Shown here one piece after another: positions 48,375-57,506 of a stretch of 64,000 nucleotides of DNA. The first letter of the stretch is position 1; each line of letters opens with the position of its first letter. The notes beneath the pieces were generated by a model. It had not been told where the DNA came from. It ran no database searches and saw nothing but the letters and a program-made list of their open reading frames with translations. The DNA comes from Streptomyces sp. SJL17-4 (lineage in GTDB: Bacteria; Actinomycetota; Actinomycetes; Streptomycetales; Streptomycetaceae), in NCBI RefSeq assembly GCF_036826855.1, contig NZ_CP104578.1:186001-250000 (forward strand), in the 5' to 3' direction. Both the position numbers and the translations under genes were made by a program.

Positions 48375-49202
48375 TCAGCTCGTGGGTGTGCGGGCGGATT
48401 GAGCGGCCCGGAAGCCGGGTGGTGCGACGTCCACCGCACGCTCGTCGGTGAGGCGACCGGCGGAGGCGTACGCCGCGCGTTCCTTTGCCGTGGGCGAGAG
48501 GGCGACGAAGGCGGAGGTGATGAAGAGGTAGGAGCCGAGGCCGACGGCGAGCGGGAAGATGAACTGCATGACCGTGGCGCCGGGGAGGGCCGCGGTCGAG
48601 GGAACCACGTCCACCCGCACCGCGAACATGCCCGTGTAGTGCATGCTGCTGACGGCCGCGCCCATCACGAGCGAGGCGACGGCCACGGCGGCGGGTGAGT
48701 GGATGTTGAGGGCCGCCCAGAGTGCCGCGGTGGCGGCGACGACGGCGATGAGCACGGAGAGGCCGACGAGCAGGGGGGCGAAGCGGACCTCGCCGTGGAG
48801 CCGGAGGGCGGCCATGCCCATGTAGTGCATGCTCGCCACGCCGATACCCGTGGTGAGTCCGCCGATCAGGAGCGAGCGGACCCGGTCGCGTCCGTAGCCG
48901 ACGGCGAACACACCGACGCCGACGACGGCCATCGCGATGACGAGGCTGAGGATGGTCAGCGGAACGTTGTAGCGGATGTCGGTACCGGTCACGCCGAAGC
49001 CGAGCATCGCCACGAAGTGCATCGTCCAGATGCCGGTGCCGATCGCTGAGGCGGCCGTGAGCAGCCAGTTGCGCCGCGAGCGGCCGGTCGCGTCGAGGGC
49101 GCGTACGGTGCAGCGCAGCCCGAGAGCGGCGCCGACGCAGGCCATCGCGTACGACAGTGCAGGTGTCAGCCAGCCGAAGGTGGCGTGGTCCAGGTGTCCC
49201 AT
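48375..49202 (-). CDS. MHYT-domain membrane sensor
   Basis: A 275-aa membrane protein with about seven helices and three MHYT motifs: TMHFVAM near residue 62, SMHYMGMAAL near 127 and SMHYTGM near 187. The Met/His residues are thought to bind copper or sense O2, CO or NO. There is no GGDEF/EAL or kinase domain, so it is a short MHYT protein. It precedes the CvnA gene by 54 nt on the same strand and may be part of the same message. It begins MGHLDHATFGWLTP, usual for this group. Confidence 0.9.
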   Translation of the reverse strand: MGHLDHATFGWLTPALSYAMACVGAALGLRCTVRALDATGRSRRNWLLTAASAIGTGIWTMHFVAMLGFGVTGTDIRYNVPLTILSLVIAMAVVGVGVFAVGYGRDRVRSLLIGGLTTGIGVASMHYMGMAALRLHGEVRFAPLLVGLSVLIAVVAATAALWAALNIHSPAAVAVASLVMGAAVSSMHYTGMFAVRVDVVPSTAALPGATVMQFIFPLAVGLGSYLFITSAFVALSPTAKERAAYASAGRLTDERAVDVAPPGFRAAQSARTPTS

Positions 49203-49378
49203 GGCTCCCGGACGCTAGTGCGCATCAGGGGGCGCATCGGGGGCGCATTTCGAAAGCTGATGGAATATGACACAGAGATGATCCCGAACGATCGCGCCGG
49301 GCTCGAACATGCACGCAGAAGGTGCACACACAATGTTCACACCGATGGTCACTCCTGCGGGTACGGAATCATGAGCGC

Positions 49379-49987
49379 ATGAGCGATGACCCCACACACG
49401 TCCGAGAGTTCTTCGGCGCCCGCGCCGCCGACTGGGACAGCCGTTTCCCCGACGACGGCCCCGCTTACGCGGCCGCGGTGAAGGAGCTCGGCCTGCGTCC
49501 GGGCGACGCGGTGCTCGACGCCGGCTGCGGAACCGGGCGCGCCCTCACGCCGCTCCGCGCCGCCGTCGGCCCGACCGGCACCGTACTCGGCGCCGACCTC
49601 ACGCCCGAGATGCTCGAGCGGGCCGTCGCCACCGGGCGCGGCGGCACGGACGGGACGGCGACGCTGCTGCTCACCGACGTCGGGCGCCTGCCGGTACGCG
49701 ACGGCGCGCTCGACGCGGTCTTCGGCGCAGGCCTCGTCTCGCACCTCGCGGATCCCGTCGCCGGTCTGCGTGAACTCGCCCGCGTCGTACGGCCCGGCGG
49801 CCGGCTCGCGCTCTTCCACCCGATCGGGCGGGCGGCCCTCGCGGCCCGGCACGGCCGGCAGATCACCCCGGACGACCTGCGCGCCGAGCCCCGGCTGCGC
49901 CCCGTACTCGCCGAGGCGGGCTGGCGGCTCGTCGGTTACGTCGACGAGGACGCGCGCTACCTGGCCATGGCCGTACGGGAGGGCTGA
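49379..49987 (+). CDS. SAM-dependent methyltransferase (class I)
   Basis: A 202-aa class I methyltransferase. The SAM-binding motif I is VLDAGCGTGRALTPL (about residues 44-58), followed by GADLTPEMLERA and motif III-like VRPGGRLALFHP. The N-terminal HVREFFGARAADWDSRFPDDG is typical of UbiE/COQ5-like enzymes. The acceptor molecule is unknown. The longer frame begins 19 codons upstream without homology; ATG 49379 is preferred. It is divergent from the MHYT gene. Confidence 0.9.
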   Translation: MSDDPTHVREFFGARAADWDSRFPDDGPAYAAAVKELGLRPGDAVLDAGCGTGRALTPLRAAVGPTGTVLGADLTPEMLERAVATGRGGTDGTATLLLTDVGRLPVRDGALDAVFGAGLVSHLADPVAGLRELARVVRPGGRLALFHPIGRAALAARHGRQITPDDLRAEPRLRPVLAEAGWRLVGYVDEDARYLAMAVREG

Positions 49988-50169
49988 AGCGCGGATCGCG
50001 TGCTCCGCACCGCCATGCGGAGCACAGGTGGAACGGACACTCCGCCGTCGAGGGTGACGCTCTCGACGATCAGGTGATCGTTTCACCGTCCCGAGGAAGT
50101 CTCCCTCTCGTTTCTGCAGGTGAGCCGGGTGCACGGAGAACAGGTGCCCCCGGGAAACAGGAGGATGAG

Positions 50170-50337
50170 ATGGCCCCCTACAGAGGGACGGGCGCCGTGG
50201 CCCTCGGGGCGGTGGTGCTGGGGGTCACCACGGCCACCGGCTTCGCCCCGGCCCAGGCCGGAGACGCGGCAGGGCCGGCCGGTACAGCCGCGACGCACGA
50301 GCAAGACGTACGGGCGGCCGTGGCGGCGGGGCACTGA
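50170..50337 (+). CDS. signal-peptide-only ORF (5' part of a broken metalloprotease gene)
   Basis: A 55-residue ORF with a strong RBS (AGGAGG, 6 nt before the ATG). It encodes a signal peptide (hydrophobic residues 8-26, cleavage near APAQAG) and ~25 mature residues, then a TGA at 50335-50337. It could be a tiny secreted peptide, but the same frame continues without another stop into the protease-like ORF after the TGA, so it is best read as the start of that gene. Confidence 0.55.
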   Translation: MAPYRGTGAVALGAVVLGVTTATGFAPAQAGDAAGPAGTAATHEQDVRAAVAAGH

Positions 50338-50381
50338 ACCCGGACACCGGCGAACGGACCACCACCGCGCCGGCCCCCGGG

Positions 50382-50434
50382 ACACGGGCACGGGCATGGA
50401 CACGGGCACGGGCACGGGCACGGGGACGGAGACG
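50382..50434 (+). repeat. CACGGG hexanucleotide repeats in the broken protease
   Basis: About eight near-perfect CACGGG units, interrupted once by CATGGA, occupy 50382-50434, where the reading frame loses sensible composition. In frame with the signal ORF it would encode (HG)n. Unit length is a multiple of 3, so unit-number changes alone would not shift frame. Confidence 0.8.
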
Positions 50435-50487
50435 AGCGCGAGCAAGGACTCCGGCGCGCGCGTCATACCCGCCGCGCTCGCCCCCGT

Positions 50488-51567
50488 GTGTTCGGCAGCG
50501 GCTACGGCCGAGAAGTGACGTTTCCTCTCTTCGGTGACCTGACGGTGCAGGCCGTCGAGGAGTCCCGGTCGACCGTCGGATCCACCCTCGTCCGGCACGG
50601 AACCGTCGCGGGCACCGTCGACCAGAACGTCGTCCTGACGCTGGAGGGCGGTTGCGACGGGACGCCCGGCAACGAGACCCTCTCCGCGCAGTTCCTGCTC
50701 GGCGGAGACCTGTACGCCGTCGAGCCCCTGGCTCCCGGCCGGGTGACCATCGTTCAGCTCTCCCCCCTCACCGACGAGGACGCGCAGCCCACCGGCGACC
50801 CGCCGGACGCCGCGATCGCCGCGGAGGCCCGGCGGGCCCCGGGTCCGGTCGCGCGCGCCCGGGCAGCCGCGGCCGCCTGCAAGGGCGGCAAGGGGTACGC
50901 CCTCATCGACGCCCTGGTCGGCTGCACCCCGCCGGACCCCGGCCCGTCGACCGCCGCCTGGGGTTACAGCGTCGTCGGCCAGAGCGCCATCGCCCGCTAC
51001 TCCATGGGCCACGAGATCGGCCACAATCTCAGTGCGGACCACGACCGGGTCACCCAGCCGGTGCAGCCGGAGGACGGCGCCACCGGCTACTTCCCGCCCA
51101 AGGGCGACTGGTCGTCCGTGATGGCCTACGAGTCGAGCTGCCGCAAGGCCACGAAGGGTGCCTGCACCCGGATCAACCGTTTCTCCAACCCCCGCCAGAC
51201 ATACCGGGGCGAGACCATCGGCGTCCCGCTCGGCAAGCCGGGCCAGTCCGACACCTCCGACGTACTGAGCAGGACCGGCACCGCCGTGGCCGCGTACCGC
51301 GCCGCCAAGACCTCCGACGCGATGTGCGCCGTCACGTCGTCGGTCTCGCCCAAGGGCGCCGGCACGGTCGAGGCCGCGACCCCCGGCCCGTATCCGCAGG
51401 GCACCGTCACGACCCACGACGCGGTCGCGGCGAAGGGGTACGTGTTCAGCGGCTGGACGCTCGACGGTGAGCCGTACGGCGGCGACGAGGAGCACGCCAC
51501 GGGCGAGACGGCGGTCACCTTCGCAGAGCGGGGGCACACCTTGACGGCGGTCTTCGGGCGGGCGTAG
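50488..51567 (+). pseudogene. truncated secreted zinc metalloprotease (reprolysin-like)
   Basis: A 359-aa frame beginning at a GTG without RBS. It has a pro-domain-like N-terminal region (LFGDLTVQAVEE...), then the zinc site HEIGHNLSADH with DWSSVMAYES (Met-turn MAY) and a C-terminal InlB-type B-repeat (KGYVFSGWTLDGEPYGG). Between IDALVGCTPP and HEIGHN only about 40 residues remain, whereas reprolysin-like catalytic domains have well over 100, so a large internal deletion is likely. Together with the in-frame TGA that separates it from the signal peptide ORF, the gene is probably inactive. Confidence 0.7.
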
Positions 51568-51674
51568 GGGCGCCCGCCCCGTGGACCGCGGCCCCGTCCT
51601 TGATCCGGCCGGATCCACCACCCGGATGTGGCAGAGTCGGGGCGGGGTCGACGGTATGACTGAGGGGGCTGTGC

Positions 51675-53681
51675 GTGGCGCGGGTGATCGACGATCGGTT
51701 CGAGCTGGTGGAGCGGCTCGGCGGGGGCGGAATGGGCACCGTGTGGCGCGCGCGGGACCTGGCGCTCCACCGCGACGTGGCCCTGAAGGAGGTCCGCCCG
51801 CCCGACCCCGCGCTGGCCGAGTACGACCCCGGGGCCGCGCGGGAACTCCGCGTCCGGGTGCTGCGTGAGGCCCGGGCACTCGCGCGCGTGGCACACCCCC
51901 ACGTGGTGACCATCCATCACATCGTCGACGGCGGCGAGGGCACCTACCCCTGGCTCGTCATGGAACTGGTCCCCGGCGGTTCGCTCCAGGACCGTCTCGA
52001 CCGCGGTCAACTCGCCGTAGGCGAGGCGGCGACACTGGGGCGCGGAATCCTCGCGGGGCTGCGCGCGGCCCATGCGGCGGGTATCCAGCACCGGGACATC
52101 AAGCCGCCGAACGTCCTGCTGCGGCCCGACGGACAGCCGGTCCTGACCGACTTCGGCATCGCGGCGATCCACGGGGCCACCGCTCTCACCGCCGCCGGCT
52201 CCATCATCGGCACACCCGACTACATGGCGCCCGAACGTGTCAGCGGCGAGGAGGGCGGGCCGGCCGCCGACCTCTGGTCGCTGGCCATGACGCTGTACGT
52301 CGCGGTGGAAGGCCACCATCCGCTGCGCCGGGCGAACACGCTCGCCACGCTCGCGGCGGTCCTCGGCGAGGACGTGCCGCCGCCCCGGCGGGCCGGGCCG
52401 CTGACGCGGGTGCTGACGCACGTGCTGGTACGAGACCCGGCGGCGCGTCCCGACGGCGAGGCGTTGGACCGGATGCTCGCCGAGGCGGAGGCGGCAGCGG
52501 GAACCGACGCTCACGCTCGACCTGAGCTCCAGCCTCAAGCTCGACCTCAGCCCCGGCTCCAGCCTCAAGCTCGACCTGAGCCCCGGCTCCAGCCCCAGCC
52601 CCAGCCCCGACCTCAGCTCCAGGATCGGGTTCCAGGTCCGGCCGTGGGCGACGGACGTCCCTTCGTCGACGCCGGCGCGGACACCGCCACCGCCTTCTCC
52701 CTCGCGCCCCCGGTACCGACCGGGCCGCCCCCGGCACACAAGCGGCGCGGCGGGGTGTACGCGGCGGCAGCGGGGGCGGTCGTCGTACTCAGCGGCGTGC
52801 TCGTCTGGAACCTCCTCCCGCTCGGCGGCGAGAAGGACGACGGCGACCGCATCGAGGGCAAGCCGAGCGGCCAGGGATCTTCCTCGCCGTCGACACCTTC
52901 CACGCCCTCCACCGGGGCCTCCGGGACGACCCCGACCGGGACCGGCTCCAAGATCACCATCGGCATCAAGTTCGATCAACCCGGACTCGGCTTCAAGCAC
53001 CCGGACGGCACGTACGCAGGTCTCGACGTCGACGTGGCCACCTACGTCGCCCGCGCGCTCGGGCACCAACCCGCCGACATCGTCTGGAAAGAGGCCCGGA
53101 GCTCCACCCGCGAGTCGCTCCTCACCGGCGGCGATGTCGACCTCGTCGTGGCCACCTACACGATCAACTCCCTGCGGGACAAGAAGGTCGACTTCGTCGG
53201 TCCCTACTTCATGGCCCATCAGGACGTCCTGCTCCCCGCCGACGACACCACCGTGAAGCGCCGGACGGACCTCAACGGCCGGAAGGTCTGCACGGCCACG
53301 GGTTCCAGCACGGCGCTCCTGATCCGGACGACGCTCGCCCCCCAGGCACAGGTCGTGACACACGACAGCTACACCCGCTGCATCGACGACCTCGCCTCGG
53401 GCGCCGTCGACGCCGTCACCACCGACGACACGCTGCTCGCCGGGTACGCCGCGCACGACGCGTACAAGGGGCGGTTCAAGCTCGCCGGGTTCAGTGTCAG
53501 CGACGAGCCCTACGGCATCGGCGTCCCGGAGGGCGGCGATGCGAAGGGCACCATCCGACGGGCCCTCCAGAAGATGATCGACGACGGCTCCTGGCAGATG
53601 GCCGTCGAGAGGAACCTCCCGCTCCTGAGGAACGCCACGCCGCCGGTCCAGCAGCGGTCCACCAGCGGCGAGGCTTCCTAG
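51675..53681 (+). CDS. receptor-like Ser/Thr kinase fused to extracellular substrate-binding domain
   Basis: A 668-aa protein. The N-terminal kinase (1-275) has the Gly loop GGGGMGTV, Lys38 in ALKEV, HRD at 139-141 and DFG at 159-161. A Pro/Gln/Arg linker with PQ(A/P)RPQP repeats (about 285-320) and a single transmembrane helix (about 355-375) follow. The extracellular part (about 420-650) is a bacterial solute-binding protein of family 3 (amino-acid type): ITIGIKFDQPGLGF, FVGPYFMAHQDVLL and DAVTTDDTLLAGYA. A ligand would control the kinase directly. Start GTG 51675 with GAGGGGG upstream. Confidence 0.92.
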   Translation: MARVIDDRFELVERLGGGGMGTVWRARDLALHRDVALKEVRPPDPALAEYDPGAARELRVRVLREARALARVAHPHVVTIHHIVDGGEGTYPWLVMELVPGGSLQDRLDRGQLAVGEAATLGRGILAGLRAAHAAGIQHRDIKPPNVLLRPDGQPVLTDFGIAAIHGATALTAAGSIIGTPDYMAPERVSGEEGGPAADLWSLAMTLYVAVEGHHPLRRANTLATLAAVLGEDVPPPRRAGPLTRVLTHVLVRDPAARPDGEALDRMLAEAEAAAGTDAHARPELQPQARPQPRLQPQARPEPRLQPQPQPRPQLQDRVPGPAVGDGRPFVDAGADTATAFSLAPPVPTGPPPAHKRRGGVYAAAAGAVVVLSGVLVWNLLPLGGEKDDGDRIEGKPSGQGSSSPSTPSTPSTGASGTTPTGTGSKITIGIKFDQPGLGFKHPDGTYAGLDVDVATYVARALGHQPADIVWKEARSSTRESLLTGGDVDLVVATYTINSLRDKKVDFVGPYFMAHQDVLLPADDTTVKRRTDLNGRKVCTATGSSTALLIRTTLAPQAQVVTHDSYTRCIDDLASGAVDAVTTDDTLLAGYAAHDAYKGRFKLAGFSVSDEPYGIGVPEGGDAKGTIRRALQKMIDDGSWQMAVERNLPLLRNATPPVQQRSTSGEAS

Positions 53682-53777
53682 CCGACCCCGACGCACCCCA
53701 ACGCACCCTTCTTTCCCGGCACTTCACTGACTACCGTGGATGTGCCGGGCAGTCGTGCCCGGGAAAGGCGGTGCGGC

Positions 53778-54113
53778 GTGGCACGGGTACCCGAAAGACT
53801 GCGCAGGCTCCTTCCGTCCGCCCGGCGGGCGCCCGAGGCCGCCCCGTCGGCGCCACCGCGCCCCCGGCAGGGGCACAACCTCTTCGAGGCGGCCGCCGAG
53901 TACGTGGCCGCCTGCGCCGAGGACGATCCGGGGCGGGCCGAGGAGGCGGCCAGCCGGGTCTCCCCCGGGATGCTGTCGTTCGGGGTCAACGAACTGGCCT
54001 GCCGGGCTCTCCTCACCCTCGCCCGGGAACGTGACGAGTCACCGAGGGCCGTGGCCCGCTCGCTGCTCGGCCTGCGGGAGGATCCGGCGCGGCGACCGGC
54101 GGCCGATGCGTAG
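53778..54113 (+). CDS. hypothetical protein
   Basis: A 111-aa protein of unknown function. Basic N-terminus (VPERLRRLLPSARRAPEA), Pro-rich stretch, then a helical domain HNLFEAAAEYVAACAEDDPGRAEEAASRV and LLTLARERDESPRAVARSLLGL. No named domain is recognised. GTG start at 53778 chosen because the longer frame overlaps the intergenic region without RBS. It follows the kinase by 96 nt and precedes another unknown gene. Confidence 0.6.
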   Translation: MARVPERLRRLLPSARRAPEAAPSAPPRPRQGHNLFEAAAEYVAACAEDDPGRAEEAASRVSPGMLSFGVNELACRALLTLARERDESPRAVARSLLGLREDPARRPAADA

Positions 54114-54250
54114 GACCCGTGTGCGGCGCCGGCCCGAGCGCGGGGGACCCAGCGGCGCCCGTACGGCGATGCAGGTCACGGCGCCGGGCTATGGACAGGG
54201 CTCCCTACTCACTGGTTAAGGTGCGCCGACAACCAGATGGGGAGGCATGC

Positions 54251-55318
54251 GTGGCTGGGACGGACCCGATCGCCGAAGCCGAGGCCGAGGGCGCTGCCGA
54301 CGCGCTGTTCGTGCTGACCGCGGCACTGCTGACGCCCGCGCGTTTCCCGAGCGTCCTCGGTGACGACTACCCGGCGGCGTGCGCGGCGCTCGGACTCGTC
54401 GAGCCGCACGCGGAGGGCTACGGGCTCGTGTTCGGCCAGGACGGGCTCGGCGCACGGTGGACGGTCGTCGTCGACGACGTGTCGCTCGTCGCGGTGGCCA
54501 TCTCCTCCTGGGACTGCGGCATGGCCTACGACCTCTCCCCCGACGAACACTCGGTGGTCGCCGGGCTTCCGGGCTGGCCGCTGGAGGTGGCGACCCACGC
54601 GCCCGGCATACCGGCCCCGCACGACCCGGAGCCGGAGGAGGGCGATCCCGCCCCGCTGGTCCCGCCGTCCGGTGACGTGTGGGGACCTGCCCAGCGGCGC
54701 CTCGGCGCCGACCAGGTGGCACTCCAGTGGGACGCCTGGCGAAGCCAGGTCACGGACGACTCGTCGGCCGGGGCGGGGGCTGAGGTCCCGTCCGACGACG
54801 CGGTCCCGGCCAAGGCGGTCCCGGCCAAGGAGGCGGCATCGTTCGAGCCCGCCGCCTCGTCCCGGCCGCCGGTCACGTCCGGGCCCCCGACCACGACGTG
54901 GTTCGAGAGGCCCTCCCCCACGAAGGCGGCGCCGACCGCCGACGCGGCACCCTCGGGCAAGGCCGTCTCGCCCTCGGGCAAGGCCGTCTCGCCCTCCGTC
55001 GCGACACCGGCCGTCGACGCCGACGCCGAGTCCGTCCCCGACCCCTACGCCGGAGTCCGCCGGGCCCTCGACGAGATCCGCGGCTACCTCGAGGAGCCGC
55101 CGCCGGTCGGGCGGGTGCGGTCCTCCGACGCCGGTACGGACGGGGGCGCACGGACGCTGCGCGCGGACGGCCCCGGCTGGTCGCTGGTGGCACGGCCGGA
55201 CGACATGGCCTTCGTCCTGCTCGACGAGCTGCCGGGCGAGGTCCTGCCGGTGGCCCGCGGTCCGCGGCTGCCCGCGCTCCTCGAGGGGCTGGACGCGATG
55301 GCGGTCCGGCCCTCCTGA
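54251..55318 (+). CDS. hypothetical protein with Ser/Pro/Ala-rich middle
   Basis: A 355-aa protein. Two similar small globular blocks flank a low-complexity region: residues 1-125 (ADALFVLTAALLTPARFPS, ARWTVVVDDVSLVAVAISSWD) and the C-terminus (GWSLVARPDDMAFVLLDELPGEVLP), with a linker containing VPAKAVPAKE and SGKAVSPSGKAVSPS repeats. No catalytic motif or signal peptide is evident. The GTG at 54251 has GGAGG at 6 nt; a TAAGGT box at 54217 may be its -10. Possible regulatory or scaffolding role; unknown. Confidence 0.65.
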   Translation: MAGTDPIAEAEAEGAADALFVLTAALLTPARFPSVLGDDYPAACAALGLVEPHAEGYGLVFGQDGLGARWTVVVDDVSLVAVAISSWDCGMAYDLSPDEHSVVAGLPGWPLEVATHAPGIPAPHDPEPEEGDPAPLVPPSGDVWGPAQRRLGADQVALQWDAWRSQVTDDSSAGAGAEVPSDDAVPAKAVPAKEAASFEPAASSRPPVTSGPPTTTWFERPSPTKAAPTADAAPSGKAVSPSGKAVSPSVATPAVDADAESVPDPYAGVRRALDEIRGYLEEPPPVGRVRSSDAGTDGGARTLRADGPGWSLVARPDDMAFVLLDELPGEVLPVARGPRLPALLEGLDAMAVRPS

Positions 55319-55438
55319 TCGGTTTCCGAGCCACACGGCCCGACAGCCCGAGGTGTGGTCCGGGACCATGGCCCGGTGGTGGGGGTGCGCCGCACGATGT
55401 GGCGCCGCATACCTTTCCGCCGTCCCCCGGAGGCCTCC

Positions 55439-56827
55439 ATGCGCCTGTTCCCAGGCGTCCCGCTGTTCGCCGCGCTCCTGTCCGCCGTCACCGTCCTGGC
55501 CCCCGCGAGCCCCGCCGGGGCGGAGGAGCCCGCGAAGGCGGGAGGCAGCGCGCACTGCGCGCGCCAGGACCGGCTCCACGTTCCCGGCGCCGAGCACCAG
55601 CAGTCCGCCTGCCTGGCCGATCTGACGACCGCCGGGCTCGCGGGCACGCCGTACACCGACACGGCGGACCAGGCCGGGCTCGCTGCCCTGGGGACCCGTA
55701 ACCCCTCGGGCGTGCCCGGCGTCCAGATCGACGGCTACTTCCCCGACGACTCGCGGCTCAACGCCACCCACGGCTGGGCACACGACGCGCAGTTCGTCAT
55801 CCGGCTGCCCGACCGCTGGAACGGTGGCCTCGTCGTCACCGGCGCGCCCGGCACCCGGCGCCAGTACTCCACGGACGCGCTCATCTCCGACCAGGTCCTC
55901 GCCCGGGGCTTCGCCTACGCGGCCACCGACAAGGGCAACACGGGACCGGACTTCTTCACCGACGGACGCGGTCCGGGCGACGCGGTCGCCGAGTGGAACC
56001 GCCGGGTGACCGAGCTGACGCGGGCCGCGAAGAAGGCCGTTCGACAGCGTTACGGCGCCGCCCCGGAGCGCACGTACATGACGGGCATCTCCAACGGCGG
56101 CTATCTGACGCGCTGGCAGCTGGAGAACCGGCCCGAGCTGTACGACGGCGGCGTCGACTGGGAGGGCGTGCTGTGGACCTCGCGCGGCCCCAACCTCCTG
56201 ACGAGCCTGCCGGTGACGGTGGCCCGGTCGTTCGGGCAGGCTTCCGACGAGGATCTGATCGGGGCGGGCTTCGCGCCCGGGTCCCGCTTCCTGTGGCCGT
56301 ACCACGAGAAGGCGTACTGGGGGCTGACGCAGAAGATCTTCCGGGCCGAGTTCGACCCCTCGTACGACCCCGCCTGCCCCGGTTCCACCGCCGGCGGGAC
56401 CGTGGAGCAGCTCTTCGCGCCCTGCGCCTCGGACGCCTCGTACGACTACGCGTCCCGGCCGGCGTCCGTCCACCGCGCGGTGGCGAAGGTCGCGCTCACC
56501 GGTCGGATCGGCAAGCCGCTCATCACCCTCCACGGCGACCTCGACACCCTGCTGCCCCTCGCCACCGACTCCGAGGTGTACGCGCGGATGATCGACGCGC
56601 GGGGCCGGGGCGGGTTGCACCGGTTCTACACGGTGCAGGACGGGACGCACACCGACGGCCTGTACGACACGTATCCGGACCGTCTGCGTCCGATCCTGCC
56701 GTGCTACCGCTCCGCGTTCGACGCGCTGACGAGCTGGGTCGAGAAGGGCGCGACTCCGCCGGCGAACCGGACGATCACCCGACCCGCGGGCGGAGACGTG
56801 GTCAACTCCTGCGCCCTGGAGGGGTGA
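55439..56827 (+). CDS. secreted tannase/feruloyl-esterase-like hydrolase
   Basis: A 462-aa exported alpha/beta hydrolase. The signal peptide is residues 1-26. The nucleophile motif is TGISNGGYL (about residue 212), with a long insertion and a His in DGTHTDGLYD near the end and a likely Asp in LHGDLDTLLPL. The layout is that of tannase/feruloyl esterases and relatives, such as the hydroxybutyrate oligomer hydrolases. GGAGG lies 6 nt before the ATG. It hydrolyses an ester outside the cell; substrate cannot be chosen between plant phenolics and polyesters. Confidence 0.85.
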   Translation: MRLFPGVPLFAALLSAVTVLAPASPAGAEEPAKAGGSAHCARQDRLHVPGAEHQQSACLADLTTAGLAGTPYTDTADQAGLAALGTRNPSGVPGVQIDGYFPDDSRLNATHGWAHDAQFVIRLPDRWNGGLVVTGAPGTRRQYSTDALISDQVLARGFAYAATDKGNTGPDFFTDGRGPGDAVAEWNRRVTELTRAAKKAVRQRYGAAPERTYMTGISNGGYLTRWQLENRPELYDGGVDWEGVLWTSRGPNLLTSLPVTVARSFGQASDEDLIGAGFAPGSRFLWPYHEKAYWGLTQKIFRAEFDPSYDPACPGSTAGGTVEQLFAPCASDASYDYASRPASVHRAVAKVALTGRIGKPLITLHGDLDTLLPLATDSEVYARMIDARGRGGLHRFYTVQDGTHTDGLYDTYPDRLRPILPCYRSAFDALTSWVEKGATPPANRTITRPAGGDVVNSCALEG

Positions 56828-56873
56828 GCCGCGGGGTCCGGTTCCGCTCTGGGCCTGAATGACGCCCGATGGC

Positions 56874-57419
56874 TCAGACCTTCTCCAGCGGACGGTGCGG
56901 ACCCTCCGGCAGCTCGATGCGGATCGAGTCGCCGGGGCGCACCTCGCCGCCGGTCAGGACGATGCCCATGATCCCGGCCTTGCGCACGATCTCGCCGTTC
57001 TCGTCACGGCCGAGCACCTGCTTGAGCAGTCCGTGCCGAAAGTTGTCGATCTGGGCGCACGGGTTGCGGAGCCCGGTGATCTCGACGACCGCCTCCGCGC
57101 CGAGGTGCAGACGGGTGCCGGTCGGCAGGCCGAGGAGGTCGATCCCCCGAGTGGTGACGTTCTCACCGAGGTCGCCGGGAGCGACCTCGAAGCCGGCTCC
57201 GGCGACGTCGTCGAAGAGCTCCGCGTGGATGAGGTGGACCTGACGCAGGTTCGGCTGGGTCGGGTCCTGGGCGACGCGGGACCGGTGCTTGACCGTCACT
57301 CCCGCGTGGACGTCCCCCTCCACGCCGAGCCCGGCGAGGAGGGTGATGCCCTCGCGGTTGGGCTTGGTGAACGTGTACGTGCCGTTGCTGCTGACCGTGG
57401 TGACCGTGCCGTCGCTCAT
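56874..57419 (-). CDS. MOSC domain protein
   Basis: A 181-aa MOSC (Moco sulfurase C-terminal) protein. Typical features are EGDVHAGVTVKHRSRV, PNLRQVHLIHAEL, FEVAPGDLGENVTTRGIDL, GLRNPCAQIDNF (the conserved Cys) and AGIMGIVLTGGEVRPGDSI. It is expected to bind a molybdopterin or transfer sulfur, perhaps in detoxification of N-hydroxylated compounds. The ATG at 57419 begins the family; longer frames add a Pro/Glu-rich lead. It stands alone, downstream of the desaturase on the same strand. Confidence 0.93.
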   Translation of the reverse strand: MSDGTVTTVSSNGTYTFTKPNREGITLLAGLGVEGDVHAGVTVKHRSRVAQDPTQPNLRQVHLIHAELFDDVAGAGFEVAPGDLGENVTTRGIDLLGLPTGTRLHLGAEAVVEITGLRNPCAQIDNFRHGLLKQVLGRDENGEIVRKAGIMGIVLTGGEVRPGDSIRIELPEGPHRPLEKV

Positions 57420-57506
57420 GGCGAGGAGCTCCCCTTCTCCGCTCTCCGGCGGTCGAAACACCGACCGCCGGACCGATGATCACATCGCGTGTGACCGTCT
57501 GCGACC

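Noticed and set aside
45171..48698. 1175-aa plus-strand frame
   Set aside because: It is antisense to CvnA and has low-complexity Gly/Glu/Val composition.
50382..50434. Phase-variable switch by CACGGG slippage
   Set aside because: The unit is 6 bp, so gain or loss of units does not shift the frame; the interruption is a TGA before the repeat.
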